Positions 6,934-14,006 of a DNA stretch of 14,006 bases are shown here, piece by piece (position 1 is the stretch's first letter; each line of letters opens with the position of its first letter). Position numbers and translations under genes: made by a program. Below the pieces are notes generated by a model. It saw only the letters and a program-made list of their open reading frames with translations. It made no database searches and was not told the DNA's origin. This DNA comes from Flavipsychrobacter stenotrophus (GTDB lineage Bacteria; Bacteroidota; Bacteroidia; Chitinophagales; Chitinophagaceae). The DNA lies in assembly GCA_947379685.1 (NCBI GenBank), contig CANCOG010000061.1, forward strand, positions 1-14,006, given 5' to 3'.

Positions 6934-7932
6934 TTACTTGGTGTCGTAAGCCCACTTAATATATATAGAGCCCCACGTAAATCCACCGCCAAAGGCTGCC
7001 AGAATAATGTTATCGCCCTTGTTGAGTTGCTTTTCCCATTCCCAAAGGCAAAGCGGCAATGTACCATTGGTTGTATTACCATATCGCTCAATATTGACCA
7101 TCACTTTTTCAGCAGGCAACTTCATACGCTCGCCAGTTGCTGTGATGATCCTCTTATTAGCCTGATGGGGAACAAGCCAGGAAATATCATCGGAGGTAAG
7201 GTTATTGCGCTCCATTATTTCGGCCGCAACATCTGCCATATTCTTTACAGCGAATTTAAATACCGATTGGCCTTCCTGGTATACATAATGTTCTTTATTC
7301 ATTACTGTTTCCAGGGTTGCTGGCTTTACAGATCCGCCAGCCTTTTGGTGAAGGAATACCCTTCCCTTTCCATCAGTTCGCAAAATAGAATCCAGAATTC
7401 CAAAGCCTTCCGTATCAGGTTCCAGCAAAACACAACCTGCGCCATCTCCAAAAATAATTGAAGTAGCACGGTCTTCATAGTTCATAATTGAACTCATCTT
7501 ATCCACACCTATAACTAATACCTTTTTATGCCTGCCGGTCTCAATGAACTGAGCACCTGTAGTAAGGGCAAAAATGAACCCACTGCAAGCCGCATTTACA
7601 TCATACCCCCAGGCGTTGGTCAAACCAGCTTTATCGCAAATTACGTTTGCCGTTGCCGGGAACTGCATATCAGGAGTAGTAGTCGCACAAATTACCAGTT
7701 CTATATCGAGTGGGCTAATCCCTCTTTTTGAAAGCAGATCGCTAATAGCACCTACAGCCATATCGCTGCTGCCCTTACCTTCTCCTTTTAATATACGTCT
7801 TTCTTTTATTCCGGTCCTTGTCTGTATCCACTCATCAGTAGTGTCCATCATGGTTTCCAGTTCCGCATTGGTTAACCTGTATTCAGGAACGTAACCACCA
7901 ACAGCCGTGATAGCAGCATGAATTTTCTGCAT
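6934..7932 (-). CDS. fabH: Beta-ketoacyl-ACP synthase III (FabH)
   Basis: FabH starts type II fatty-acid synthesis in the cytosol by condensing an acyl-CoA starter with malonyl-ACP. The 332 residues match the usual length. The catalytic triad is visible: Cys116 in DVNAACSGF, His256 in VPHQANKR and Asn286 in ERYGNTTNGTLPL. The N-terminal ITAVGGYVPE and DEWIQTRTGIKER, the FGDGAG loop (161-166) and the C-terminal AAFGGGFTWGSIY complete the family pattern. Where E. coli has GNTSAAS after the catalytic Asn, this protein has GNTTNGT, apparently a lineage variant with an extra Asn at 289. fabG lies 171 bp upstream on the same strand, which suits joint use in fatty-acid elongation, but a -7 candidate in the gap suggests that fabH can also be expressed separately. 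Starter preference (acetyl versus branched) cannot be read from the sequence. Confidence 0.97.
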   Translation of the reverse strand: MQKIHAAITAVGGYVPEYRLTNAELETMMDTTDEWIQTRTGIKERRILKGEGKGSSDMAVGAISDLLSKRGISPLDIELVICATTTPDMQFPATANVICDKAGLTNAWGYDVNAACSGFIFALTTGAQFIETGRHKKVLVIGVDKMSSIMNYEDRATSIIFGDGAGCVLLEPDTEGFGILDSILRTDGKGRVFLHQKAGGSVKPATLETVMNKEHYVYQEGQSVFKFAVKNMADVAAEIMERNNLTSDDISWLVPHQANKRIITATGERMKLPAEKVMVNIERYGNTTNGTLPLCLWEWEKQLNKGDNIILAAFGGGFTWGSIYIKWAYDTK

Positions 7933-7951
7933 TAATTAGTATTTAGAGGCC

Positions 7952-7959
7952 CAAAAGTA
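7952..7959 (-). promoter_or_regulatory. Candidate -7 promoter element of fabH
   Basis: The minus strand reads TACTTTTG, identical to the -7 candidate in front of the lipoprotein gene, 19 bases before the fabH ATG at 7932. No -33 element is evident. Confidence 0.4.
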
Positions 7960-7996
7960 ATTCAAAAGCAAGAAACGTAGTAGTTAAAAGTCAAAC

Positions 7997-8011
7997 GGTA
8001 TTTCTAATACC
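7997..8011. promoter_or_regulatory. 6-bp inverted repeat between fabG and fabH
   Basis: GGTATT and AATACC flank TCT. It lies 64 bases upstream of fabH and 92 bases after the fabG stop. It could be an operator or a weak hairpin; on the minus strand it is followed by GTTTGACTTTTAAC, too poor in T for a good terminator. Confidence 0.25.
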
Positions 8012-8103
8012 AGGCCTAACCCAATAAAACTGCGCTATATACAATTTGAATTATTAAGGGGAATGAACAAAAAACGACAATAATTTGGTCCAAACCACGA
8101 GGT

Positions 8104-8850
8104 TTACATGGACATACCACCGCACACACTCAGCACCTGCCCTGTAATATATGCACTCATATCACTGGCCAGGAACAAAGCAGCGTTCGCGACATCCTCG
8201 GTTTTACCAAAACGGCCCAGCGGTATCTTCTCGAACCATTTTTCTGCGCCACCATCTTTCAGGTAGTGCGTCATATCTGTTTCTACGAAACCGGGCGCAA
8301 TGGCATTGCAGCGAATATTTCTGCTTCCTGTTTCAGCGGCCATGCTCTTGGTGAACCCAATAATGCCCGCTTTTGACGCAGCGTAAGCACTTTGCCCGGC
8401 ATTCCCCTTAACACCAACTACAGAGCTGAGGTTAATAATGCTGCCCGAACGACTCTTCATCATTGGCTTGATCACCTGGCGGGTGAGGTTATATACACTT
8501 TTCAGGTTGGCCTGCATTACACTATCCCATTGTTCAGGGGTAAGGCGCAGTAACAGGTTGTCCTTGCTGATGCCAGCATTGTTCACACATATATCTATTG
8601 TACCAAAGTCGCGGAGCACGTCAGCAGCCAGCTGCTCAGCGGCTTTATAGTCTCCCGCATCACTCTTATATCCTATGGCCTTAATACCCATAGCTCCAAG
8701 GCGCACTTCCAGTGCTTTCGCCTTTTCATCAGACGACAAATATGTAAAAGCGATATTCGCCCCATTTTCAGCAAATTTCTCTGCAATAGCTTCCCCGATC
8801 CCACGGCTTGCACCGGTAATCAATGCGACTTTATTTTCAAGCAATTTCAT
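8104..8850 (-). CDS. fabG: 3-oxoacyl-ACP reductase FabG
   Basis: This short-chain dehydrogenase makes the first reduction of each fatty-acid elongation cycle, using NADPH to turn 3-oxoacyl-ACP into 3-hydroxyacyl-ACP. I take the start as the ATG at 8850, giving 248 residues beginning MKLLENKVALITGASRGIGE, the normal FabG N-terminus; a further 20 codons upstream (to 8910) have no counterpart in the family. Seen: the TGASRGIG cofactor loop (12-19), NNAG (90-93), Asn115, and the Ser143-Tyr156-Lys160 triad in LSSVVGVKGNAGQSAYAASK. The PGFVETDMT segment and the C-terminal ITGQVLSVCGGMSM are typical. TACTTTAG (8871-8878, one mismatch to the -7 consensus) lies 20 bases before the chosen ATG and inside the longer reading frame, which supports the shorter start. 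fabH follows on the same strand. Confidence 0.96.
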   Translation of the reverse strand: MKLLENKVALITGASRGIGEAIAEKFAENGANIAFTYLSSDEKAKALEVRLGAMGIKAIGYKSDAGDYKAAEQLAADVLRDFGTIDICVNNAGISKDNLLLRLTPEQWDSVMQANLKSVYNLTRQVIKPMMKSRSGSIINLSSVVGVKGNAGQSAYAASKAGIIGFTKSMAAETGSRNIRCNAIAPGFVETDMTHYLKDGGAEKWFEKIPLGRFGKTEDVANAALFLASDMSAYITGQVLSVCGGMSM

Positions 8851-9117
8851 TAGACAAATAGTTTGGTGCGCTAAAGTAGTGATTGAACAGGAAAGCGAAA
8901 AGAAAAACAAGATGTTGATAGAAAGACCATCCCAAAAGAAACCATTAAACTACCCTTACAGTTTCAATTTTTAGGATACCGCTTTCAAGCATAGATCAAC
9001 CAGTGAAAAAGTTCACCGCAAAGAAGAATTCAGGCATTTGCGGAGTGTATTTTTCTGCCTTTTTCATACCTTTATCAAAACTGCCCGAAACCTCGTTTTT
9101 AGCAATTTTAGCGCTCA

Positions 9118-9170
9118 ATTAACGACCGTTTAACAAAAATAAGGACTATTTTTGTTAAACGGTCGTTAAT
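9118..9170. repeat. Perfect palindrome, 24-bp arms, 5-bp loop
   Basis: The left arm (9118-9141) is the exact reverse complement of the right arm (9147-9170); the loop is AGGAC. Each arm contains a core of the form AACGNNCGTT (9121-9130 and 9158-9167), itself a dyad of the kind TetR-family repressors bind. Each arm also ends in a full -7 element: TATTTTTG on the plus strand (9147-9154) and on the minus strand (9134-9141). It may be a double operator over divergent promoters, a stable RNA hairpin in the leader, or a palindromic repeat. The structure is certain and the role is inferred. Confidence 0.9.
9147..9154 (+). promoter_or_regulatory. Candidate -7 promoter element of the RelA/SpoT-like gene
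   Basis: TATTTTTG fully matches TAnnTTTG and lies 80 bases before the ATG at 9235, within the right arm of the palindrome. Transcription from here would start inside that arm, so the RNA would not carry the full hairpin. No -33 TTTG is found at normal spacing. Confidence 0.35.
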
Positions 9171-9234
9171 CAGGCCTGTGAATATGTGGATAATTAAAGT
9201 TTTTTGCTATCATTGTTCTATAATTTGAATTCTT

Positions 9235-11352
9235 ATGCCGTCAAAGAAACATCAGTCAGCCATCGAAAGCAACAATGCGTTCATGGTAAAAATGGAAGAT
9301 CTGGTAAAGGAGATTATCATTCAAAACAACATTCCTTATTACAGGATCGAGTCAAGAATGGATCACCAGCATACCGAATCCGGTGAGAATATCTACATGC
9401 CAATAGTAAGGGTAATTACTTATTTTGAAGATTCTGTCAGTAAGATCTCGGAAATTATTTGTTCCGAGTTTGAAGTTATAAATGAGCGTTCAACTGACAA
9501 GAAAAAGGTGCGTCTGGATAGTTTCTCTTACAAGCACATTCAATACGTTGCTGCATTAAAACCTGCAAGACAGGAACTTATAGAATACCGCAGGTCTGGC
9601 GACAAACAATTTGAAGTTCAGGTTTGCTCTATGCTTCAGGATGCATGGGCAGGTATTGAAAAAGAACTAGGCTACGACAATGCCACTTTCCCCGAGGAAA
9701 TGAAACGTGACTTTTATCGCGTTGGCGCCCTTTTAGAAATGGCCGACCTTGAGTTTCTTAAAATACGAAGCCAGCTGAGTTCTCAAATGGGCTTGCTTGA
9801 TCAGAACGAGGAAACAGAAGATCAGATAGAATCAGTTGAAGAGGTTGCAATGCGGAAACTGCAGGAAGCGGAATTGAATGACACTGAAGAAGAAGACGAA
9901 TCAATAGATGACGAAAACGAGGAAGTAACCGAAGAACAACCGTTGCAACAACCTTACTTCGGTCAATATGGCATGCCTCCTGAATATATGAATGGCTATC
10001 CTATGAACGGAATGCCAATGCACCCATACTATCAGCAGCAGTATATGAACGGCGCCAATGGCATGCCAAACGGCTTTATGCCGCCGCAACCGATCTTCAA
10101 TAATGGAGTATTCCAGGGATATATGCCAATGCAGAACGGTTACCTGCCAGGGCAACCTTTTATGCCAGGACAGCCGATGCCGGGACAACCTTTTTATCCA
10201 CAGCAGCCCGGACAGCCTACGGCTCCTCAGACACCACAATCTGAGCAAAAAGCTCCGGGAACCAAGCAACCTAAATCAGAACCTAAAAAAAGTAACGCTG
10301 CTAAGAAGCCAGTAGTAGAAACATCTGAGGCCAAAGCAACTGAAATAGCAGAAGCTAAAGCATTTGAAATTCCAGAAGTTAAGGCCGAAGTAAAAGAAAC
10401 ACAAATACCCGTAGCTAAAATTGAAGAGGTTGCAGTTGAACCTCAGGTGGAAGCTCAACGGGAGCCAATTGCTGAGGAGCAGGCAGCACCAGTAAATGGT
10501 GCCAAAGTTCAGCCAGAAGTGAATGGAGTAGCAAACGGGCAGACTAATGGCATCTCGCTTGAGACCATTGATATGAATGTGAGCAAGCCAAATTCACTGG
10601 CGTTGAACATAAATACCGTTGACCAGGTAAATGGAGTAGAGAACGGACTAATGCCAGAAATGGTTAATGGTTCTCCTTCTGCTATGCCATTAACCGCCAC
10701 CGAAAAAGGAATTGAGCCAGTTGCTACCAGCAATACTCCTTCTGAAAACGTTGCCCTGAATATCGACAAAGTCGAAACATTCAATATGAATGTAAACGGG
10801 GTAATTGAAACAAGGACTGAAATCATCATTGATAAAAATGCCAAGGACGAAAGTATTCCGTTCTACGACAGAGATCCAATACCTGTAAAGTCAAATGTGC
10901 TTGATGAAAACGCACCAATGACTGATTCCATGCTGAAAGAGTATGTAAACAACAGCAAATTAGTGAAGGACGTTGATGCGGAGGTTGCCCGCCGTTCAGG
11001 GGCTTCTTTGAACGCGGAAGTTGATGTTGAAGGAGATGTTGAAAGATTGAAATTCCTGAAAGTATATACTCTCAAACAATTGCATGAAAGGATTCAGGAT
11101 AACAAAAACGATATCATCGCTTTTGCTGAAAAATGGATCGGTTCTGACAACGGAGGTTCTTTCGATTCAGGAATCTGTTTGTTCTACCTGGAATACTTGC
11201 TGGTTGGCAAACGCAATGACCCTGCTTTTGCAGTTGAGTATGTATTGAAGTTTATCTCTGATAACGATTACAGTGCGCGCTTCATTATCCCAACCTACAA
11301 TTCCATAAGTAAGAGTGATAAGCCAATCGGTGCTCACCTTACACTGAAATAA
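9235..11352 (+). CDS. Protein with degenerate RelA/SpoT-type domain, long disordered region and C-terminal domain
   Basis: This 705-residue protein is the only plus-strand gene. Residues about 20-185 follow the layout of the RelA/SpoT (p)ppGpp synthetase fold: IPYYRIESR (33-41), VRVITYFEDSVSKISEIICSEF (58-79), FSYKHIQYVAAL (97-108), FEVQVCSMLQDAWAGIEKELGY (126-147). Key residues are altered: the R-x-K pair reads RMD (41-43), the Asp and Gly of the D-x-x-G-x-R motif align with Tyr54 and Ile57, the Y-x-x-x-P-K-x-N-G-Y loop is gone, and E-x-Q-I-R-T reads EVQVCS; Glu127 and Gln129 remain. Enzyme activity is therefore doubtful. Residues 190-235 are acidic, 237-330 are rich in Met, Asn, Gly, Pro and Gln with PGQP repeats, 345-420 are Glu/Ala/Lys-rich, and 420-525 carry VNG motifs. 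Residues 540-705 look folded (KVYTLKQLHERI, FLEYLL-like helices) but match no family I know. It has no signal peptide, so it is presumably cytosolic. Confidence 0.85.
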   Translation: MPSKKHQSAIESNNAFMVKMEDLVKEIIIQNNIPYYRIESRMDHQHTESGENIYMPIVRVITYFEDSVSKISEIICSEFEVINERSTDKKKVRLDSFSYKHIQYVAALKPARQELIEYRRSGDKQFEVQVCSMLQDAWAGIEKELGYDNATFPEEMKRDFYRVGALLEMADLEFLKIRSQLSSQMGLLDQNEETEDQIESVEEVAMRKLQEAELNDTEEEDESIDDENEEVTEEQPLQQPYFGQYGMPPEYMNGYPMNGMPMHPYYQQQYMNGANGMPNGFMPPQPIFNNGVFQGYMPMQNGYLPGQPFMPGQPMPGQPFYPQQPGQPTAPQTPQSEQKAPGTKQPKSEPKKSNAAKKPVVETSEAKATEIAEAKAFEIPEVKAEVKETQIPVAKIEEVAVEPQVEAQREPIAEEQAAPVNGAKVQPEVNGVANGQTNGISLETIDMNVSKPNSLALNINTVDQVNGVENGLMPEMVNGSPSAMPLTATEKGIEPVATSNTPSENVALNIDKVETFNMNVNGVIETRTEIIIDKNAKDESIPFYDRDPIPVKSNVLDENAPMTDSMLKEYVNNSKLVKDVDAEVARRSGASLNAEVDVEGDVERLKFLKVYTLKQLHERIQDNKNDIIAFAEKWIGSDNGGSFDSGICLFYLEYLLVGKRNDPAFAVEYVLKFISDNDYSARFIIPTYNSISKSDKPIGAHLTLK

Positions 11353-11375
11353 AATTGTAACCGACAATAGTTTTT

Positions 11376-11409
11376 AAAATCCCTTACCACACGGTGAGGG
11401 ATTTTTTTT
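11376..11409 (+). terminator. Intrinsic terminator of the RelA/SpoT-like gene, partly bidirectional
   Basis: AATCCCTTACC pairs with GGTGAGGGATT (one T-G wobble) around ACAC and is followed by a run of T up to 11409. It begins 23 bases after the stop codon. On the minus strand the stem is followed by TTTTAAAAACT, so it may also serve the convergent ATPase gene, with a weaker tail. Confidence 0.88.
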
Positions 11410-11440
11410 GTTGTATGCTTGAGTGAAACTTCTATTGCCG

Positions 11441-11453
11441 AACGGCTGCCGTT
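11441..11453 (-). other. Palindrome abutting the ATPase stop codon
   Basis: AACGGC and GCCGTT flank a single T, directly next to the stop codon at 11454-11456. With such a short centre it would form only a small hairpin, and no T-tract follows on the minus strand. It may stabilise the 3' end of the ATPase mRNA or be incidental. Confidence 0.3.
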
Positions 11454-13973
11454 TTAGGGTACGAAAACCTTTTTCGCTCCTCTGCGCTTAAAATACTTGA
11501 ACACTTCAAACCCAGAAACTGCGACAAATGCGGCACTCAGGCATATCAAAAGATGTGCAATACTCAATGGAGCAAGCTTGAAAAACGTAGCTGCCAATGG
11601 CAGGTACAACATCCCCGCCAGCAAGGAAAGAGTGAGCAAGATCATACCTGAAAACAGGTAATTCTTGTTCTTAAAAGAACTCCAGACCGGGTAATGGAAT
11701 GATCGGTTTACCAACGACAGAAAAACATTGGAGAGTATTAATGTTGTAAACACCAGGGAACGCGTGGTGTATTCGGTGGCCCCCTGATAAATTGCCCACT
11801 GATATACCAGCAAAATAGCTATAGTTATAGCAATACCCTGCAGAATACTTATAGCAAGTTCCCTCATTTTAAAAAAGGTACTGGTCATGGCACGGGGAGC
11901 CTTACTCATGGCATTTTTTTCCAGCGGCTCATTCTCATATACAACCGAGCAGGTTGGCCCCATAACCATCTCCAGAAAAATAACATGTATGGGTCCGAAA
12001 ATAACGGGATACTTCCAACCGAAAATGGAAGGAATAGCTACCGTAAGTATGATGGGAATATGGATGGAAATGATGTACTGAATGGCTTTCTTAAGGTTCG
12101 CATAAATCTTGCGCCCCATGGCAACGGCATCTACCATCTTTCCAAAATCGTCATCAGTCAGCACCAGCGAAGAAGCCTGCTTAGCAACTTCAGACCCTCT
12201 TTTGCCCATGGCAATTCCAATGTGTGCGGCTTTTAAAGCTGGGCCGTCATTAACGCCATCGCCGGTCATTCCCACTATCTGTCCCTGCCGTTTCAGACTT
12301 TCTATTATTCTAAGTTTAAGATCCGGGAACATGCGGGCAAAAATATTCTTCCCGATCACCGCACGGTCAAATTCCGCGTCGTCAAGTTCCAGTAGCTCCT
12401 TGCTGGAAATGGAATCGCTATAACCATCGAATTGAGCCTGCTTTGCAATTGCTACTGCTGTCTCCAGGTTATCGCCGGTAATGATCTTAACTTTTATCCC
12501 TGCCTGACTGAGTGCTTTGAAAACCAGGTCAATATCTTTCTTTGGCGGATCATAAAAGGCAACCAAGCCTAAAAAATTACACCGCAATTCCTGTTGTGTT
12601 TCCGGATAGTTGGTGCCGTCAAAATCAATTGAAGCAACACCCAGTACACGTAGACCATCTTTGCCAAAACCAGCGATAATTTCATGTATTCTTTCTATCT
12701 GCTTGTCAGTTAGGCCCGATTGCCTGATAATAGCCTCAGGGGCACCCTTGCAGGCAATTATCCTTTGTCCCGCACCATTCTCAAACAAATGAGTCATCAT
12801 AGGCGGAGTGCCGCTTAATGGATACTCATGTATCATATGGTAATCAGCCCTTTCGTCTACAGGGGCATTCTCTCCGTATACATTATGCAAAGCTTGTTCC
12901 ATAGGGTCAAACGGAACGGTTTCGCTCGACCACATTGCAGCCGCAATTATAGCCTGCAAATCATCGTTTTGCCATTGCTCTTTATTATAGATCTGATCTG
13001 TCTTTAAGTCATAAAGTTGAAACAACTCCATTTTATTTTCTGTGATCGTCCCTGTTTTATCGGTACATAAAACGGTTGCTGAACCCAAGGCTTCTACGGT
13101 ACTGGAATGTTTTACGATAATTCCTTTCTTCATCAGGCGCCAGGCACCCAGTGCCATAAACGAAGCGAAGGCTACGGGTATTTCTTCAGGCAGTACAGAC
13201 ATGGCTATGGTAAGTCCCTTTAGCAGGCTGTCCAAAATATTGCCATACCGTATATAGTTGATGAGCCAAATCAGCAGAAAGATAATTCCCCCTGCAAACG
13301 CCATTTTTTTCACAAATGAACCTATCTGTAATTGCAGTGGGGTTTTCTCGGTTTCGATGCTTTCTATTGACGCGCCAATACGCCCTAATTTCGATTGCGA
13401 ACCAATTGCGGTAACTTCAAAAACGCTTTGCCCTGAAACAACCAGCGTACCGCTAAAAACAAGAGTATTTTCACCTGTCAACTCTTTTGTGATGCTAAAA
13501 GCTTCGCCCGTAAGAATCGACTCATTCACAGAAAAATCGTTACACTGCTTTAACGTCCCATCAGCTGGAATAAGTTCTCCTTCCGAAGCAACAACATAAT
13601 CACCAACTACAATTTCCTCTGAAAGCACTTTAACCAACCGGTTCCCCCTGATAACTGTAGCGTGGGGTTGTGTAAATTCTTCCAAAGCCTTCAGTGCCCT
13701 TTTGCTCCGGTTGTCCTGATACAATGAGATAGCCGAAACCAAAACAATTGCCCCCAGCATAAACCACGCTTCCTGGAACTGTCCCAAAGAAAAGTAGATG
13801 ACACTGCAAGCTACCAGCAACAAAAACATGGGCTCAAGTACCGCATCCTTGAGCGAATGCCAAACTGATGTATTTGTTTTTTGTGTAAGGCAATTAATCC
13901 CGGATTTCTGCCTCGAAACGATGACTTCATCATCATTAATTCCGGTAAACGGGTAAGGATTTACATCATTCAT
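11454..13973 (-). CDS. P-type cation-transporting ATPase (P2-like)
   Basis: This 839-residue integral membrane pump couples ATP hydrolysis to cation transport through an aspartyl-phosphate intermediate. Seen: membrane segments near 46-64 and 69-86; the actuator domain with LTGEA (154-158, TGES in most relatives); the M4 motif PEEIP (262-266); the phosphorylation site DKTGT with Asp305; KGAPE in the nucleotide-binding domain (409-413); TGDN (499-502); the hinge TGDGVNDGPAL (570-580); and six C-terminal helices (about 631-655, 658-678, 706-727, 740-756, 773-792, 804-823). Layout and length fit the SERCA/PMCA-like P2 group, commonly annotated as calcium ATPases. However, M4 has PEEIP rather than PEGLP and M6 has MGPTCSVVYENEP rather than N-x-x-TD, so Ca2+ specificity is not established. 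It converges on the gene ending at 11352. Only 33 bases of upstream sequence are in the window, so its promoter cannot be judged. Confidence 0.95.
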   Translation of the reverse strand: MNDVNPYPFTGINDDEVIVSRQKSGINCLTQKTNTSVWHSLKDAVLEPMFLLLVACSVIYFSLGQFQEAWFMLGAIVLVSAISLYQDNRSKRALKALEEFTQPHATVIRGNRLVKVLSEEIVVGDYVVASEGELIPADGTLKQCNDFSVNESILTGEAFSITKELTGENTLVFSGTLVVSGQSVFEVTAIGSQSKLGRIGASIESIETEKTPLQLQIGSFVKKMAFAGGIIFLLIWLINYIRYGNILDSLLKGLTIAMSVLPEEIPVAFASFMALGAWRLMKKGIIVKHSSTVEALGSATVLCTDKTGTITENKMELFQLYDLKTDQIYNKEQWQNDDLQAIIAAAMWSSETVPFDPMEQALHNVYGENAPVDERADYHMIHEYPLSGTPPMMTHLFENGAGQRIIACKGAPEAIIRQSGLTDKQIERIHEIIAGFGKDGLRVLGVASIDFDGTNYPETQQELRCNFLGLVAFYDPPKKDIDLVFKALSQAGIKVKIITGDNLETAVAIAKQAQFDGYSDSISSKELLELDDAEFDRAVIGKNIFARMFPDLKLRIIESLKRQGQIVGMTGDGVNDGPALKAAHIGIAMGKRGSEVAKQASSLVLTDDDFGKMVDAVAMGRKIYANLKKAIQYIISIHIPIILTVAIPSIFGWKYPVIFGPIHVIFLEMVMGPTCSVVYENEPLEKNAMSKAPRAMTSTFFKMRELAISILQGIAITIAILLVYQWAIYQGATEYTTRSLVFTTLILSNVFLSLVNRSFHYPVWSSFKNKNYLFSGMILLTLSLLAGMLYLPLAATFFKLAPLSIAHLLICLSAAFVAVSGFEVFKYFKRRGAKKVFVP

Positions 13974-14006
13974 ATCGGGGTGCCGGCAGTGATTTTTGTT
14001 TATTGA

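Larger units (their letters stand above)
8851..9234. other. Divergent intergenic region between fabG and the RelA/SpoT-like gene
   Basis: This 384-bp gap has no convincing gene. It holds the weak fabG -7 candidate (8871-8878) and the large palindrome (9118-9170). Between 8980 and 9115 I see nothing beyond AT-rich sequence. The last 30 bases before the ATG at 9235 include TATAATTTG, close to but not a proper TAnnTTTG. Confidence 0.6.

Noticed and set aside
8092..8105. AAACC / GGTTT hairpin at the fabG stop
   Set aside because: Only 5 bp, overlaps the stop codon, and no T-run follows.
8851..8910. Twenty extra N-terminal codons of FabG
   Set aside because: Family members begin at the MKLLENKVALITG equivalent; the extra residues have no counterpart and overlap a -7-like element.
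9118..9170. Palindrome read as a simple transcription terminator
   Set aside because: No gene ends near it on either strand (both neighbours start there), and the stem has no T-tract after it.
10509..10844. Minus-strand frame of 111 codons inside the RelA/SpoT-like gene
   Set aside because: It is a shadow of the repetitive coding strand; the plus-strand frame is open over 2 kb and ends in a terminator.
1..14006. Mobile element, phage, CRISPR, tRNA or rRNA content
   Set aside because: No transposase, integrase or cas-like protein, no regular direct-repeat/spacer array and no RNA gene pattern was seen on either strand.

Overview
The window reads as chromosomal DNA of a Bacteroidota bacterium, most likely close to the Chitinophagaceae. 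Signs seen: a long three-domain IspG, a DnaK with a Bacteroidota-style tail, a FabH ending in the GGGFTWGSIY block, lipoproteins typical of the phylum, and several matches to the Bacteroidota -7 promoter element (TAnnTTTG) a short distance upstream of start codons. The family assignment is inference; no rRNA or other strict marker is present. There are no tRNA, rRNA, CRISPR, transposase or phage genes, and the layout looks like ordinary core and near-core genome.

Layout, left to right: ispG (minus, cut by the left edge just after its first two Fe-S cysteines); an intergenic stretch with an inverted repeat and a CACAAGG-type repeat; a GNAT acetyltransferase (minus); dnaK (minus) followed by two hairpins; a lipoprotein of unrecognised function (minus) with a clear terminator; a small EGF-domain lipoprotein (minus) with a clear terminator; fabH and fabG (both minus, fabG upstream); a 384-bp divergent region holding a perfect 24-bp-arm palindrome; the only plus-strand gene, a 705-residue protein joining a degenerate RelA/SpoT-type synthetase domain to a long disordered region and a C-terminal domain; a terminator shared with the convergent last gene; and a P-type cation ATPase (minus) that starts just inside the right edge.

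Most genes look like single transcription units: separate -7-like elements and intrinsic terminators lie between them. The functional links visible are isoprenoid precursor synthesis (ispG), the fatty-acid pair fabG/fabH, protein folding (dnaK) and ion transport. The least ordinary part is the 9118-11352 segment, where the palindrome sits in front of the putative RelA/SpoT pseudoenzyme. It carries two AACGNNCGTT cores and two divergent -7 elements.
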